Source: an uncultured Prevotellaceae bacterium
GTDB taxonomy: Bacteria; Bacteroidota; Bacteroidia; Bacteroidales; Bacteroidaceae
NCBI GenBank assembly: GCA_902780025.1
Contig: CACZDV010000028.1
Coordinates: 1 to 39,233, forward strand
Direction: 5' to 3'
Length of the DNA: 39,233 nucleotides
The translations under genes were made by a program, and so were the position numbers. The notes beneath the pieces were generated by a model. The model saw nothing but the letters and a program-made list of their open reading frames with translations. It had not been told where the DNA came from and did no database searches. Positions 24,535 through 31,813 of the stretch are shown here, in pieces (position 1 is the first letter of the stretch; each line of letters starts with the position of its first letter).

Positions 24535-25077
24535 ATGCCACAGACAGGAAACTTCAGAACCCAAGAGTCTCTCGGTCACGAATTCAGACACAGTTGCTTA
24601 GGCAAACTCATCATCCTGGGCGGCATCATCTGCGCCCTGCTCGTCGTTGCACACTTCACCATCCCCGACGAGGAGACGATGATGACCGAAATGACCGACA
24701 ACATACGCCAATGCATCGAAGCTAATGACAGCATCAAGCAAGACTGGCTTGACGATGCCATCAGCAACATCGGCTACATCTTCACAGAAGCCGACTCCAT
24801 CCCCAATCAGGAAATATACGAGAACTTCTACGAATATAATAAGGTGGACTATCACCGCCACGCATTTTATGCCACCACGCTGCTGCACAACAACTTCAAT
24901 CCCGACGGCATCCGCATAGGCATTGGCATCTTTGGCATAGTCATCCCCACCGTCAACTTCAACGACTTCCTGTTCAAGATTGGTCCCATGCACAAGGGCT
25001 ACGACCAAAAGCCGGTACGCAGCACCATCATCCGCGGCGGCTACGACTTCGGCAGCAATCCCGAACTGGGACTATAA
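24535..25077 (+). CDS. Membrane-anchored protein of unknown function
   Basis: 180 residues. A basic N-terminal stretch (RTQESLGHEFRHSCLGK) precedes one transmembrane helix (about 24-42, LIILGGIICALLVVAHFTI). The rest is outside the membrane: an acidic helical part (DEETMMTEMTDNIRQCIEAN) and a C-terminal part with IGIGIFGIVIPTVNFNDFLF, which might be a second hydrophobic hairpin, and ends in FGSNPELGL. It follows folE by 15 bases. I know similar Prevotella hypothetical proteins but no function. Confidence 0.7.
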   Translation: MPQTGNFRTQESLGHEFRHSCLGKLIILGGIICALLVVAHFTIPDEETMMTEMTDNIRQCIEANDSIKQDWLDDAISNIGYIFTEADSIPNQEIYENFYEYNKVDYHRHAFYATTLLHNNFNPDGIRIGIGIFGIVIPTVNFNDFLFKIGPMHKGYDQKPVRSTIIRGGYDFGSNPELGL

Positions 25078-25110
25078 GCCGCTGAGGCAAAAGAGTTTTT
25101 ACCTTCTATT

Positions 25111-26217
25111 ATGAAAGCACCAATAGTTATAGCAATGATGCTGTTGGCTACGACGGCATCGGCACAAGAGAATCTACAGCGGGGCGCAAAGGTCTCGGAA
25201 GTGAAAAAGACATTCACAACGGTGAAAGAGAATCCCATCACCAGCGTGAAGAACCAATGGCGCAGCGGCACCTGCTGGGCCTACGGCACACTGGGATATT
25301 TCGAGAGCGAGATACTGCGACAGACGGGCAAGACCTACGACTTGTGCGAGATGTTCGTGGTAAACAAAGACTATATGGACTGTGCCACCCACTACGTGCG
25401 AATGCACGGCTACAGCCAGATTTCAGAAGGAGGATCGTGCGACGACGTGTTAGGGGTGATACGCCAGCACGGCATTTGTCCGGAGGAAGCGATGCCGGCA
25501 CCCGGTTCGCTGACGGGCGACTCGCTGGCTAACTTCAACGTATTCTTTCCTGAACTGGAGAAAAAGGTGAGAAGCATCGTTGTGAAAGACGCGAAGGCTC
25601 CCCTACCCCATTGGCAAGACAGCGTTCAGACCATCATCGAACGCTACGTGGGCAGCTGTCCGGAATCTTTCGTTTACGAGGGAAAGACGTACACGCCGAA
25701 GTCGTTTGCCGAGAGTCTGGGACTGAACCTCGACGACTACGTAAGCCTGACGAGCTTCACGCACCATCCGTTCAACAAGTGGTTCATCATTGAGGCTCCC
25801 TACAAATGGAGGCTGAAACCCAGCTACAACATCCCCATCGAGCAACTGATGGAAGTACTCGACAAGGCGCTGGATGCAGGCTACACGGTGGCCTGGGGCG
25901 GCGACGTCACGGGCGACTTCACCCGCACAGGATTGGCCGAGCTACCTGACAGCATACAACCCACGCAGCAGTTGCGACAAGAGCAGTGGAACGATTGGCG
26001 CTTCACCTACGACCACGTAATGCTTATTTACGGCAAGGCCGCAGACGAGAATGGCAAGCCCTACTATCTGGTGAAGAACTCATGGGGCAAGAGCGGGCAG
26101 TACAAAGGTATCTGGTATATGTCGCGCGACTACATCGCACTCAACACCGTCTACCTGTTCCTCAACCGCCATGCACTCTCCGAAAATTTACGCAAGGTGA
26201 CAGATTCCGGATTCTAA
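25111..26217 (+). CDS. Secreted C1-family cysteine peptidase (bleomycin hydrolase/aminopeptidase C-like)
   Basis: 368 residues with a signal peptide (cut in TASA-QEN), so it is exported, unlike cytosolic PepC. The papain-type catalytic set is visible: Gln49 and Cys55 (NQWRSGTCWAYG), His302 (YDHVMLIYG) and Asn323 (VKNSWG). Arrangement and C-terminal NRHALSENLRK fit the C1B (bleomycin hydrolase) group, which trims peptides from the N-terminus. The protein is shorter than classic PepC (about 440). It lies last in the rightward run; a flavoprotein gene converges 11 bases after the stop, and no terminator is obvious. Confidence 0.9.
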   Translation: MKAPIVIAMMLLATTASAQENLQRGAKVSEVKKTFTTVKENPITSVKNQWRSGTCWAYGTLGYFESEILRQTGKTYDLCEMFVVNKDYMDCATHYVRMHGYSQISEGGSCDDVLGVIRQHGICPEEAMPAPGSLTGDSLANFNVFFPELEKKVRSIVVKDAKAPLPHWQDSVQTIIERYVGSCPESFVYEGKTYTPKSFAESLGLNLDDYVSLTSFTHHPFNKWFIIEAPYKWRLKPSYNIPIEQLMEVLDKALDAGYTVAWGGDVTGDFTRTGLAELPDSIQPTQQLRQEQWNDWRFTYDHVMLIYGKAADENGKPYYLVKNSWGKSGQYKGIWYMSRDYIALNTVYLFLNRHALSENLRKVTDSGF

Positions 26218-26228
26218 TTATTTGACTG

Positions 26229-26879
26229 TTATCTGACAAAGTTTGTTCTCAAAGGACTCTCCAATTGAGGATGGCCATCTTGGCCGACGTTCAACTTGCG
26301 AATCATCCAGGCCATGTTACGGCCCAGCGTCCGCATGGTCTGCATTCCCTCTTCGTCCTGTGCGGCTTGGCCTGGAGTCTGTCCATACGCCATATTCCAA
26401 TACTGTGAACTGACAAGTGGCATGTTCAGTATCGTGAAGTACTTGTTTAAACGGTCAAAGGCTGCCGAAGCCCCACCTCTGCGGCATACTACCACACTAG
26501 CACCCGGCTTAAACATCAATTCGTTTCCCAATGAGTAGAATACACGGTCGAGCAAGGCACACAGCGAACCATTCGGACCACCATAATAGACGGGCGAGCC
26601 GATAACCAAACCGTCGATACCATCCTTCACGGCTCTCCACACCTTATAATATAAGTCATCACGGAACGTACAACGTGCTCCGTTCCTTCCACACATGCCA
26701 CAGGCAATACAACCCTGAACGGCCTGCTTGCCGATGCTGATGATCGCAGTCTCTACGCCCTCTTCGTTCAAGGCCTTTGCCACCTCGCTCAGAGCCGTAA
26801 ACGTGTTACCGTTCTCTCTGGGGCTTCCGTTAATCAATAAGACCTTCATTACCGGTAATTTCTCACCATTCTCTGCCAT
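26229..26879 (-). CDS. Flavodoxin-family NAD(P)H-dependent oxidoreductase (iron-sulfur flavoprotein-like)
   Basis: 216 residues from ATG 26879, chosen for the AAGAGGATT ribosome site in front of it; MKVLLINGS at 26849 is the next candidate. The N-terminal FMN phosphate loop is LLINGSPRENGNTFTAL, the second flavin segment is IGSPVYYGGPNGSLCALLDR, and a short Cys cluster (CIACGMCGRNGARC) lies between. Such proteins reduce quinones, azo dyes or nitro compounds, or carry electrons. The Cys spacing could hold a 4Fe-4S cluster as in iron-sulfur flavoproteins, but this is inferred. It is transcribed leftward from a -7 box facing the GH43 gene. Confidence 0.85.
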   Translation of the reverse strand: MAENGEKLPVMKVLLINGSPRENGNTFTALSEVAKALNEEGVETAIISIGKQAVQGCIACGMCGRNGARCTFRDDLYYKVWRAVKDGIDGLVIGSPVYYGGPNGSLCALLDRVFYSLGNELMFKPGASVVVCRRGGASAAFDRLNKYFTILNMPLVSSQYWNMAYGQTPGQAAQDEEGMQTMRTLGRNMAWMIRKLNVGQDGHPQLESPLRTNFVR

Positions 26880-26909
26880 AATCCTCTTAAAGTATTGTAA
26901 AGTTGGATG

Positions 26910-26947
26910 CAAAGATACGAATAATCAAGTAAAAATGAGTATCTTTG
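26910..26947. promoter_or_regulatory. Divergent -7 boxes, flavoprotein and GH43
   Basis: CAAAGATA at 26910-26917 (leftward TATCTTTG) and TATCTTTG at 26940-26947 (rightward). Starts of the two boxes are 30 bases apart and neither has a TTTG -33 element. ATCTTTGCAAAGAT (26941-26954) is a perfect 14-base palindrome over the right-hand box and may be an operator. Confidence 0.6.
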
Positions 26948-26993
26948 CAAAGATATTTTGCGATAACGAGTTTTTTAAACGTATTTGGGTATT

Positions 26994-28589
26994 ATGAAAC
27001 TAAAAATCATATTAGCTCTGGCACTGGCCGTGCAGCTGACAATGACGATGGCCCAGGGTTTCAAGAATCCCGTACTGCCGGGCTTCCACGCCGACCCGAG
27101 CGTGTGCCGTGCAGGCGACAACTTCTATCTGGTGAACAGCACGTTCCAGTATTTCCCCGGTGTGCCCGTGTTCCATTCGAAGGACCTCATCCACTGGGAG
27201 CAGGTAGGCAACTGCCTGACGCGGCCCTCGCAGGTGGACCTGAAGGGCACCGACGGCAACAGCGGCATCTATGCACCCACCATCCGCTACCACGAAGGAC
27301 GCTTCTACATGGTGACGACGGTGTTCCCTTCGCGCAGACATTTCTACGTGTGGACGGACAATCCCGCAGGCGAGTGGTCGGAGCCTATCGTCATCGATTT
27401 CGCCATCGGCAGCTGCGACCCTACCCTATTCTGGGACGAGGGCAAGTGCTATTTCCTGTGGAAAGAGGGCGACATCAAGATCTGCGAGATTGACGTGGCG
27501 ACGGGTAAGCAACTGGGCGAGATTCACCACTTAGGCACGGGCCTCGGCGGGCGCTATCCTGAGGGTCCACATATCTACAAAAAGGACGGCTGGTATTATC
27601 TGCTGCTGGCCGAGGGCGGCACGGAGCATGGGCATCATGTGAACATCCTGCGCAGCCGCAGCCTCTTCGGGCCCTACGAGCCGAACCCTGCCAATCCCAT
27701 CCTCTCGCACTTCAACATGAAGATGCAGAACAGTCCCATTCAAGGTCTCGGTCATGCAGACTTGGTGCAGGCGCCCGACGATTCGTGGTGGATGATCTGC
27801 CTGGGCTATCGCACGAGCGGCTACCTGCAGCATGTGATGGGACGCGAGACGATGCTGGCGCCTGTACAATGGGCAGAGGGTGAATGGCCAATAGTTAATA
27901 AGGACGGAACGCTTCAGATAGACATGCAATGCCAGACGTTGCCACTCGTCCCTATGAAACAAGACCCGGTACGCGAAGAATTTGAATTCGTCAAGCGCCA
28001 AACACCTACCGACAGCTATCACTCGCTGGGCCTGCCGATGGGCTGGATGAGCCTCTGCAACCCCGACTACAGCAACTATTCGCTGACAGAGCGCAAGGGC
28101 TTTCTGCGCCTGCGCCCCAGCACCATCGACCTTAGTGAGACGGCTAATCCCACCTTCGTCGCCCGCCGTCAGACCGAACTGAACTTCACGGCCACCACCC
28201 TGCTCGACCTCTCCCATTTGACCGAGGGCATGCAGGCAGGCATCACCGCATATGCCGCCCCGCTGAACCACTACGACGTGGTGGCAGAGCGTCGCAATGG
28301 GAAACTCTTCATCAAGTCCGCCGTCCGTCTCGGGCAGACCAGCCATAGCGAAAAGGAACTTCCGCTGAGCGGCAACTGCGCCTATCTGCGCATCACCTCC
28401 GACCGCGACTTCTACTATATGCAGGCATCCTCAGACGGCACCGACTTCACCACGCTGGCCAAGATGGAATACCGCTTCCTCAGCACCGAAACCATCGGCG
28501 GCTTCACCGGCGTGATGCTCGGCCTCTTTGCGCAGAGTAAAGAACAGACGAACGGATATGTGGATATAGATTGGTTTGAATACAAATAG
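26994..28589 (+). CDS. GH43-family glycoside hydrolase (beta-xylosidase/arabinofuranosidase-like)
   Basis: 531 residues with a signal peptide (cut after TMA-QGF). Residues about 23-310 are a five-bladed beta-propeller with the three acidic residues of GH43: Asp34 (FHADPSV), Asp142 (SCDPTLF) and Glu190 (RYPEGPHIY). About 340-531 form a beta-sandwich typical of GH43 xylosidases (MGWMSLCNPDYSNYS; GFTGVMLGLFAQS). It probably removes xylose or arabinose from hemicellulose oligosaccharides in the periplasm or outside the cell. The ATG at 26994 is used, not the in-frame TTG at 26985. No SusCD pair is near, so it is not in a visible utilisation locus. Confidence 0.92.
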   Translation: MKLKIILALALAVQLTMTMAQGFKNPVLPGFHADPSVCRAGDNFYLVNSTFQYFPGVPVFHSKDLIHWEQVGNCLTRPSQVDLKGTDGNSGIYAPTIRYHEGRFYMVTTVFPSRRHFYVWTDNPAGEWSEPIVIDFAIGSCDPTLFWDEGKCYFLWKEGDIKICEIDVATGKQLGEIHHLGTGLGGRYPEGPHIYKKDGWYYLLLAEGGTEHGHHVNILRSRSLFGPYEPNPANPILSHFNMKMQNSPIQGLGHADLVQAPDDSWWMICLGYRTSGYLQHVMGRETMLAPVQWAEGEWPIVNKDGTLQIDMQCQTLPLVPMKQDPVREEFEFVKRQTPTDSYHSLGLPMGWMSLCNPDYSNYSLTERKGFLRLRPSTIDLSETANPTFVARRQTELNFTATTLLDLSHLTEGMQAGITAYAAPLNHYDVVAERRNGKLFIKSAVRLGQTSHSEKELPLSGNCAYLRITSDRDFYYMQASSDGTDFTTLAKMEYRFLSTETIGGFTGVMLGLFAQSKEQTNGYVDIDWFEYK

Positions 28590-28594
28590 AAACT

Positions 28595-29290
28595 ATGATA
28601 GGAACAATTGTCAATGCAACCACCATCATCGTAGGCAGCATCATCGGTAGCCTGCTGCATCGTGGTGTGAAGGAGAAATATAAAGAGGTGCTCTATACCG
28701 GTTTGGGACTGGCATCGCTGGCCATTGGCCTGAATGCTACCATCAGTCATTTCCACCAGTCGCAGTATCCCGTGCTCTTCATCATCTCGCTGGCCATAGG
28801 AGGAGTCATCGGCACGGCACTCGACATCGACGGACGGTTCAAGCGGCTCGTTGATAAATTACAGCGTGAAAAGAAGAAAGACGGAAACCGCCTTGCAGAG
28901 GGTTTGTCAACAGCCATCCTGCTCTATTGCATCGGTCCGCTGTCGATGCTCGGACCAGTCATCTCAGCCTTGAAGGGCGACCACACCTTCCTGTTCACCA
29001 ATGCCACGCTCGACTTCGTGTCGTCGACGGTATTCGCCTCCACTTACGGCATCGGCATGGTCTTGGCAGCACCCGTGCTGTTCTGCTGGCAAGGTATGTT
29101 CTGGCTTGTTGCCCATATCAGCAGTTCCGCCATCAGCGATGCACTCATGGCTGAGTTGCTGATTGTTGGAGGACTGCTCATCACGGGCAGCGGACTCTCG
29201 CTGTTGAACCTGAAGGACTGCAAGACGCTCAACCTCCTGCCTGCCCTTCTGGTACCCGTCATTTGGTTCCTGATACGTTCCATCGTATGA
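28595..29290 (+). CDS. DUF554 (YqgA-like) membrane protein
   Basis: 231 residues, mostly transmembrane helices: IGTIVNATTIIVGSIIGSLL, YTGLGLASLAIGLNATIS, VLFIISLAIGGVIGTAL, and four more after a basic loop with LQREKKKDGN. N-terminal GTIxNxxxIxxGSxxG and central FCIGPLS-like (LYCIGPLSMLGPVISAL) are family marks. Putative transporter of unknown substrate. It starts 5 bases after the GH43 stop and its stop overlaps the next ATG. Confidence 0.9.
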   Translation: MIGTIVNATTIIVGSIIGSLLHRGVKEKYKEVLYTGLGLASLAIGLNATISHFHQSQYPVLFIISLAIGGVIGTALDIDGRFKRLVDKLQREKKKDGNRLAEGLSTAILLYCIGPLSMLGPVISALKGDHTFLFTNATLDFVSSTVFASTYGIGMVLAAPVLFCWQGMFWLVAHISSSAISDALMAELLIVGGLLITGSGLSLLNLKDCKTLNLLPALLVPVIWFLIRSIV

Positions 29291-29628
29291 CTAATATAGA
29301 AAATATGAACAAAGTAAGAATCACAGCCATTCGCCAGACGGTCTATGAGGATTTGATGGCGAAATACGAAAACCCAATTGAGCACACCTGCGATGTCAGG
29401 GAGGGGCAGCAGTGGATTTCCATCGACGGCCAGCAGCCTGAAGGGATGTGTCCGTCAGCATGGTACTCCATGCGGGAGTTCGTAGAGTCGCTGGCACGAG
29501 GCGAGGGCAACTTCTACGATGGATGGATGAAGAACCCGATGAGTGCGATGATTAGCTGCAACGACGGCTTCCGTCCGTTCAGTTTCTATATCGAGGTGAT
29601 TGAGTGTGAGCTCAATGCTATAACTTGA
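29287..29628 (+). CDS. TIGR04076-family small protein
   Basis: 113 residues from the ATG at 29287 (ATGA overlap with the DUF554 gene); an ATG at 29305 (MNKVRITAIRQT) is equally plausible. The body reads KVRITAIRQTVYEDLMAKYE, a CDVREGQQWIS turn, then MCPSAWYSMREFV, and GNFYDGWMKNPMSAMISCND, matching the TIGR04076 family. It has three conserved Cys positions (TCD, MCPS, SCND) but no known function. Its last 11 bases overlap the end of the convergent SDR gene. Confidence 0.75.
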   Translation: MTNIENMNKVRITAIRQTVYEDLMAKYENPIEHTCDVREGQQWISIDGQQPEGMCPSAWYSMREFVESLARGEGNFYDGWMKNPMSAMISCNDGFRPFSFYIEVIECELNAIT

Positions 29629-30334
29629 ACCTGCGCCACAGCCATCGCGGAATCCTGCGCCAAAGGGCCGTCAGCAGACGATATTTCCAATCGATTACGC
29701 GGATATGTTTCTTGTGGTTGATGGCAAAGACTATCTCCTTTGCCACCGCCTCAGGCTGCAGCATCATGGGATAATGGAAGTCGCCACTTAGTAAAGCAGT
29801 ATCAACAAAGCCTGGACGAATGTCCGTAAACTGAATGTTCAGCCCGCGGCTCAGGGCTTGTTGCTCGAGCGCCTGAAGGTAGACGTTCTGCATAGCTTTC
29901 GTGGCAGAGTAGGATGGTGCGGGGCCGAGGCCCTTCGTACCGGCGATGGACGTGATGGCGGCAATATGCCCCCCACCGTGACTGGCGAAATACCGGTAGG
30001 CCTCACCTATCATTCTGGTGAAGCCCACGCCGTTGGTCTCGACGGTTGCCAGCTCAATGTCCTCGTTCAATTCCCTGTTCTGTTTGCCAATGCCCGAGGC
30101 ATAGAAGAACAAATCCATGCCGCCGATATTCCCGATGAGCTGCCGTAATCCGTCGGTCGCCTCGTTGGCCGTTACGTCTATCCGTTCTACAGCCGCAGCA
30201 CCAATACCGTGCAGCAATTCCACACGTCGTGCGGCAACACCTACCGTCCAGCCTTGTTCTATCAGGAGTTTTGCCACCTCCAGTCCTATGCCAGACGACG
30301 CACCTATCACTATTGCTCTCTTCCCTTGTTGCAT
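29618..30334 (-). CDS. SDR-family NAD(P)-dependent oxidoreductase
   Basis: 238 residues from ATG 30334. Rossmann motif GASSGIG at 11-17, and the catalytic triad Ser129, Tyr142 and Lys146 (YSATK) are present. The C-terminal part (VAKEIVFAINHKKHIRVI, RRIPRWLWRRFKL) is basic and possibly membrane-associated, like the DltE/YciK-type short-chain dehydrogenases. Substrate unknown. A degraded copy of its last 50 codons lies at 34235-34388. It runs leftward from the -7 box at 30366-30373. Confidence 0.9.
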   Translation of the reverse strand: MQQGKRAIVIGASSGIGLEVAKLLIEQGWTVGVAARRVELLHGIGAAAVERIDVTANEATDGLRQLIGNIGGMDLFFYASGIGKQNRELNEDIELATVETNGVGFTRMIGEAYRYFASHGGGHIAAITSIAGTKGLGPAPSYSATKAMQNVYLQALEQQALSRGLNIQFTDIRPGFVDTALLSGDFHYPMMLQPEAVAKEIVFAINHKKHIRVIDWKYRLLTALWRRIPRWLWRRFKL

Positions 30335-30365
30335 ACTCAGTCCCAACTTTTGTTAAAACTTGGTA

Positions 30366-30403
30366 CAAAGGTAGCAAATATTCTTCATTATTTCGTACCT
30401 TTA
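30366..30403. promoter_or_regulatory. Divergent -7 boxes, SDR and zinc ribbon
   Basis: CAAAGGTA 30366-30373 (leftward) and TACCTTTA 30396-30403 (rightward). The two starts are 30 bases apart, with no TTTG -33 elements. Confidence 0.5.
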
Positions 30404-30439
30404 CACGCAAATTTAATATGTTTTGTGATTCGTAATCGG

Positions 30440-30733
30440 ATGGCTTGGAAACTGAAATATCGTTGTAAGCTGTGCGGCTATGAGGCCGAGGTGTACGAGG
30501 GACGCGGACTCTTTCGTCAGGAGATTACGGCTATGTCGTGCCCTGACTGCAAGACCATCCAAAACATTGTGGTGGGTGGCATCATTGCCGACGTGGCACC
30601 TTCCTACAGGAGCGAAGTAGGGCGTCTGTGTTTGCAATGTGGCAGCAATAACATCAGAGTCTGGGATAAGCACACTTGCCCAAAATGCCAAGGCGAGATG
30701 GAGCAGACTGGCGAAAAAGAGTTTTGGACTTAA
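30440..30733 (+). CDS. Small zinc-ribbon-like protein
   Basis: 97 residues with four CxxC motifs: CKLC (residues 9-12), CPDC, CLQC and CPKC. The pattern suggests two zinc ribbons, as in small DNA/RNA-associated or hydrogenase-accessory-type proteins. No further motif allows a function. ATG 30440 follows a -7 box at 30396-30403, and the frame extending further left is opposite the SDR gene. It lies 31 bases ahead of the sulfoxide reductase gene. Confidence 0.75.
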   Translation: MAWKLKYRCKLCGYEAEVYEGRGLFRQEITAMSCPDCKTIQNIVVGGIIADVAPSYRSEVGRLCLQCGSNNIRVWDKHTCPKCQGEMEQTGEKEFWT

Positions 30734-30764
30734 ATATCAACTAATGGATTGTAAGGAAATGAAT

Positions 30765-31217
30765 ATGAAATCAGAGAAATACGAATTGTTGATTTGTCAG
30801 ATTCGCTCTCTTATTGAGGGCGAGACAGATGCGGTGGCGGTGATGAGCAATGTGGCTGCCGCCATTCACCAAGCGATGGGATTCTGGTGGACGGGGTTCT
30901 ATCGTGTGGTGGATGATGAACTTTTGCTTGGGCCGTTCCAAGGACCGGTGGCATGTATGCACATACCATTCGGAAAGGGCGTTTGCGGTACAGCATGGAA
31001 GCAGGCAGAGACCGTTATCGTACCTGATGTGGAGCAGTTCCCTGGGCATATAGCATGTAGCAGCGAGTCGAAGTCGGAGATTGTCGTGCCCGTGTTTGGA
31101 AATAATAAAACGGTTGTCGCCGTGCTTGATATTGACAGCGAGGAACTGGACACCTTCGATGAAACAGACCGTAAATATCTGGAGGAGATTTGCAAGATGA
31201 TTGAATTGAATTTATGA
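30765..31217 (+). CDS. msrC: Free methionine-(R)-sulfoxide reductase (GAF domain)
   Basis: 150 residues. One GAF domain. It reduces free methionine-R-sulfoxide after oxidative damage, in the cytoplasm. The three family Cys are Cys64, Cys74 and Cys98 (ACMHIPFGKGVCGTAWK; GHIACSSESKSEIVVPV). GFWWTGFYRV and VLDIDSEELDTFDETD are typical. The start at 30765 is chosen because AAGGA at 30753-30757 is 7 bases away; ATGs at 30744 and 30759 are also in frame. The last bases overlap the next gene's ATG (ATGA at 31214-31217). Confidence 0.92.
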   Translation: MKSEKYELLICQIRSLIEGETDAVAVMSNVAAAIHQAMGFWWTGFYRVVDDELLLGPFQGPVACMHIPFGKGVCGTAWKQAETVIVPDVEQFPGHIACSSESKSEIVVPVFGNNKTVVAVLDIDSEELDTFDETDRKYLEEICKMIELNL

Positions 31218-31795
31218 AGAAGATCTTGTTCCTGCACGGATTCTACGCCAGTGGCCAATGTGTTCCGGCGGTGGCTTTGCGCGAGGCTTTCGCTGGTCGT
31301 GCGGAAGTGATAACACCCGACTTGCCGATGCACCCGAAGGAAGCGGTCAGATTCATCTGCGAGTTAATAGACCGTGAACAGCCAGACCTCCTGATAGGCA
31401 ACAGCTGTGGGGCTTTCTATGCTCAGATGGTGGCTCCCGTTGTGGGCATTCCGGCCTTACTGGGCAATCCGCACCTCAGGATGACGGAGTTTCTGAAGCA
31501 GCGCATCGGCGAGCATCAGTATAAGTCACCACGAAAAGACGGCAAGCAGAATTTCGTCATCGACGAAGCCTTGATTGAGGAGTTTGCCGAGATGGAGGCC
31601 ATCCAATTTAACAACTGCCGACCAGACTACAAAGATCGTATCTGGGGCTTGTTCGGCGAACAGGACACGCTGGCTCACTTTGAGCCGCTCTTCTTGCAGC
31701 ACTACAATCGCTCGTTCCACTTCCCAGGTGGTCATACCCCGACGGCAGAAGAAGTCCGTGACTGGTATGTACCATTGGCTGAAAAGATGCTATAA
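31214..31795 (+). CDS. YqiA-like alpha/beta hydrolase
   Basis: 193 residues. N-terminal strand and turn ILFLHGFYASG, nucleophile Ser64 in GNSCGAFYA, acid Asp151 in FGEQDTL, and His174 in PGGHTP make a complete serine-hydrolase triad. Size and order fit the YqiA/YcfP (UPF0227) esterases, which act on short acyl esters. Physiological substrate is unknown. Translation is coupled to the sulfoxide reductase by the ATGA overlap. Confidence 0.82.
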   Translation: MKKILFLHGFYASGQCVPAVALREAFAGRAEVITPDLPMHPKEAVRFICELIDREQPDLLIGNSCGAFYAQMVAPVVGIPALLGNPHLRMTEFLKQRIGEHQYKSPRKDGKQNFVIDEALIEEFAEMEAIQFNNCRPDYKDRIWGLFGEQDTLAHFEPLFLQHYNRSFHFPGGHTPTAEEVRDWYVPLAEKML

Positions 31796-31813
31796 CGAAA
31801 TTGGAGAATTATA

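Noticed and set aside
24598-25008. Leftward frame (136 codons) opposite the membrane protein after folE
   Set aside because: Val/Asp-rich antisense artefact; the rightward frame has a ribosome context and transmembrane helix.
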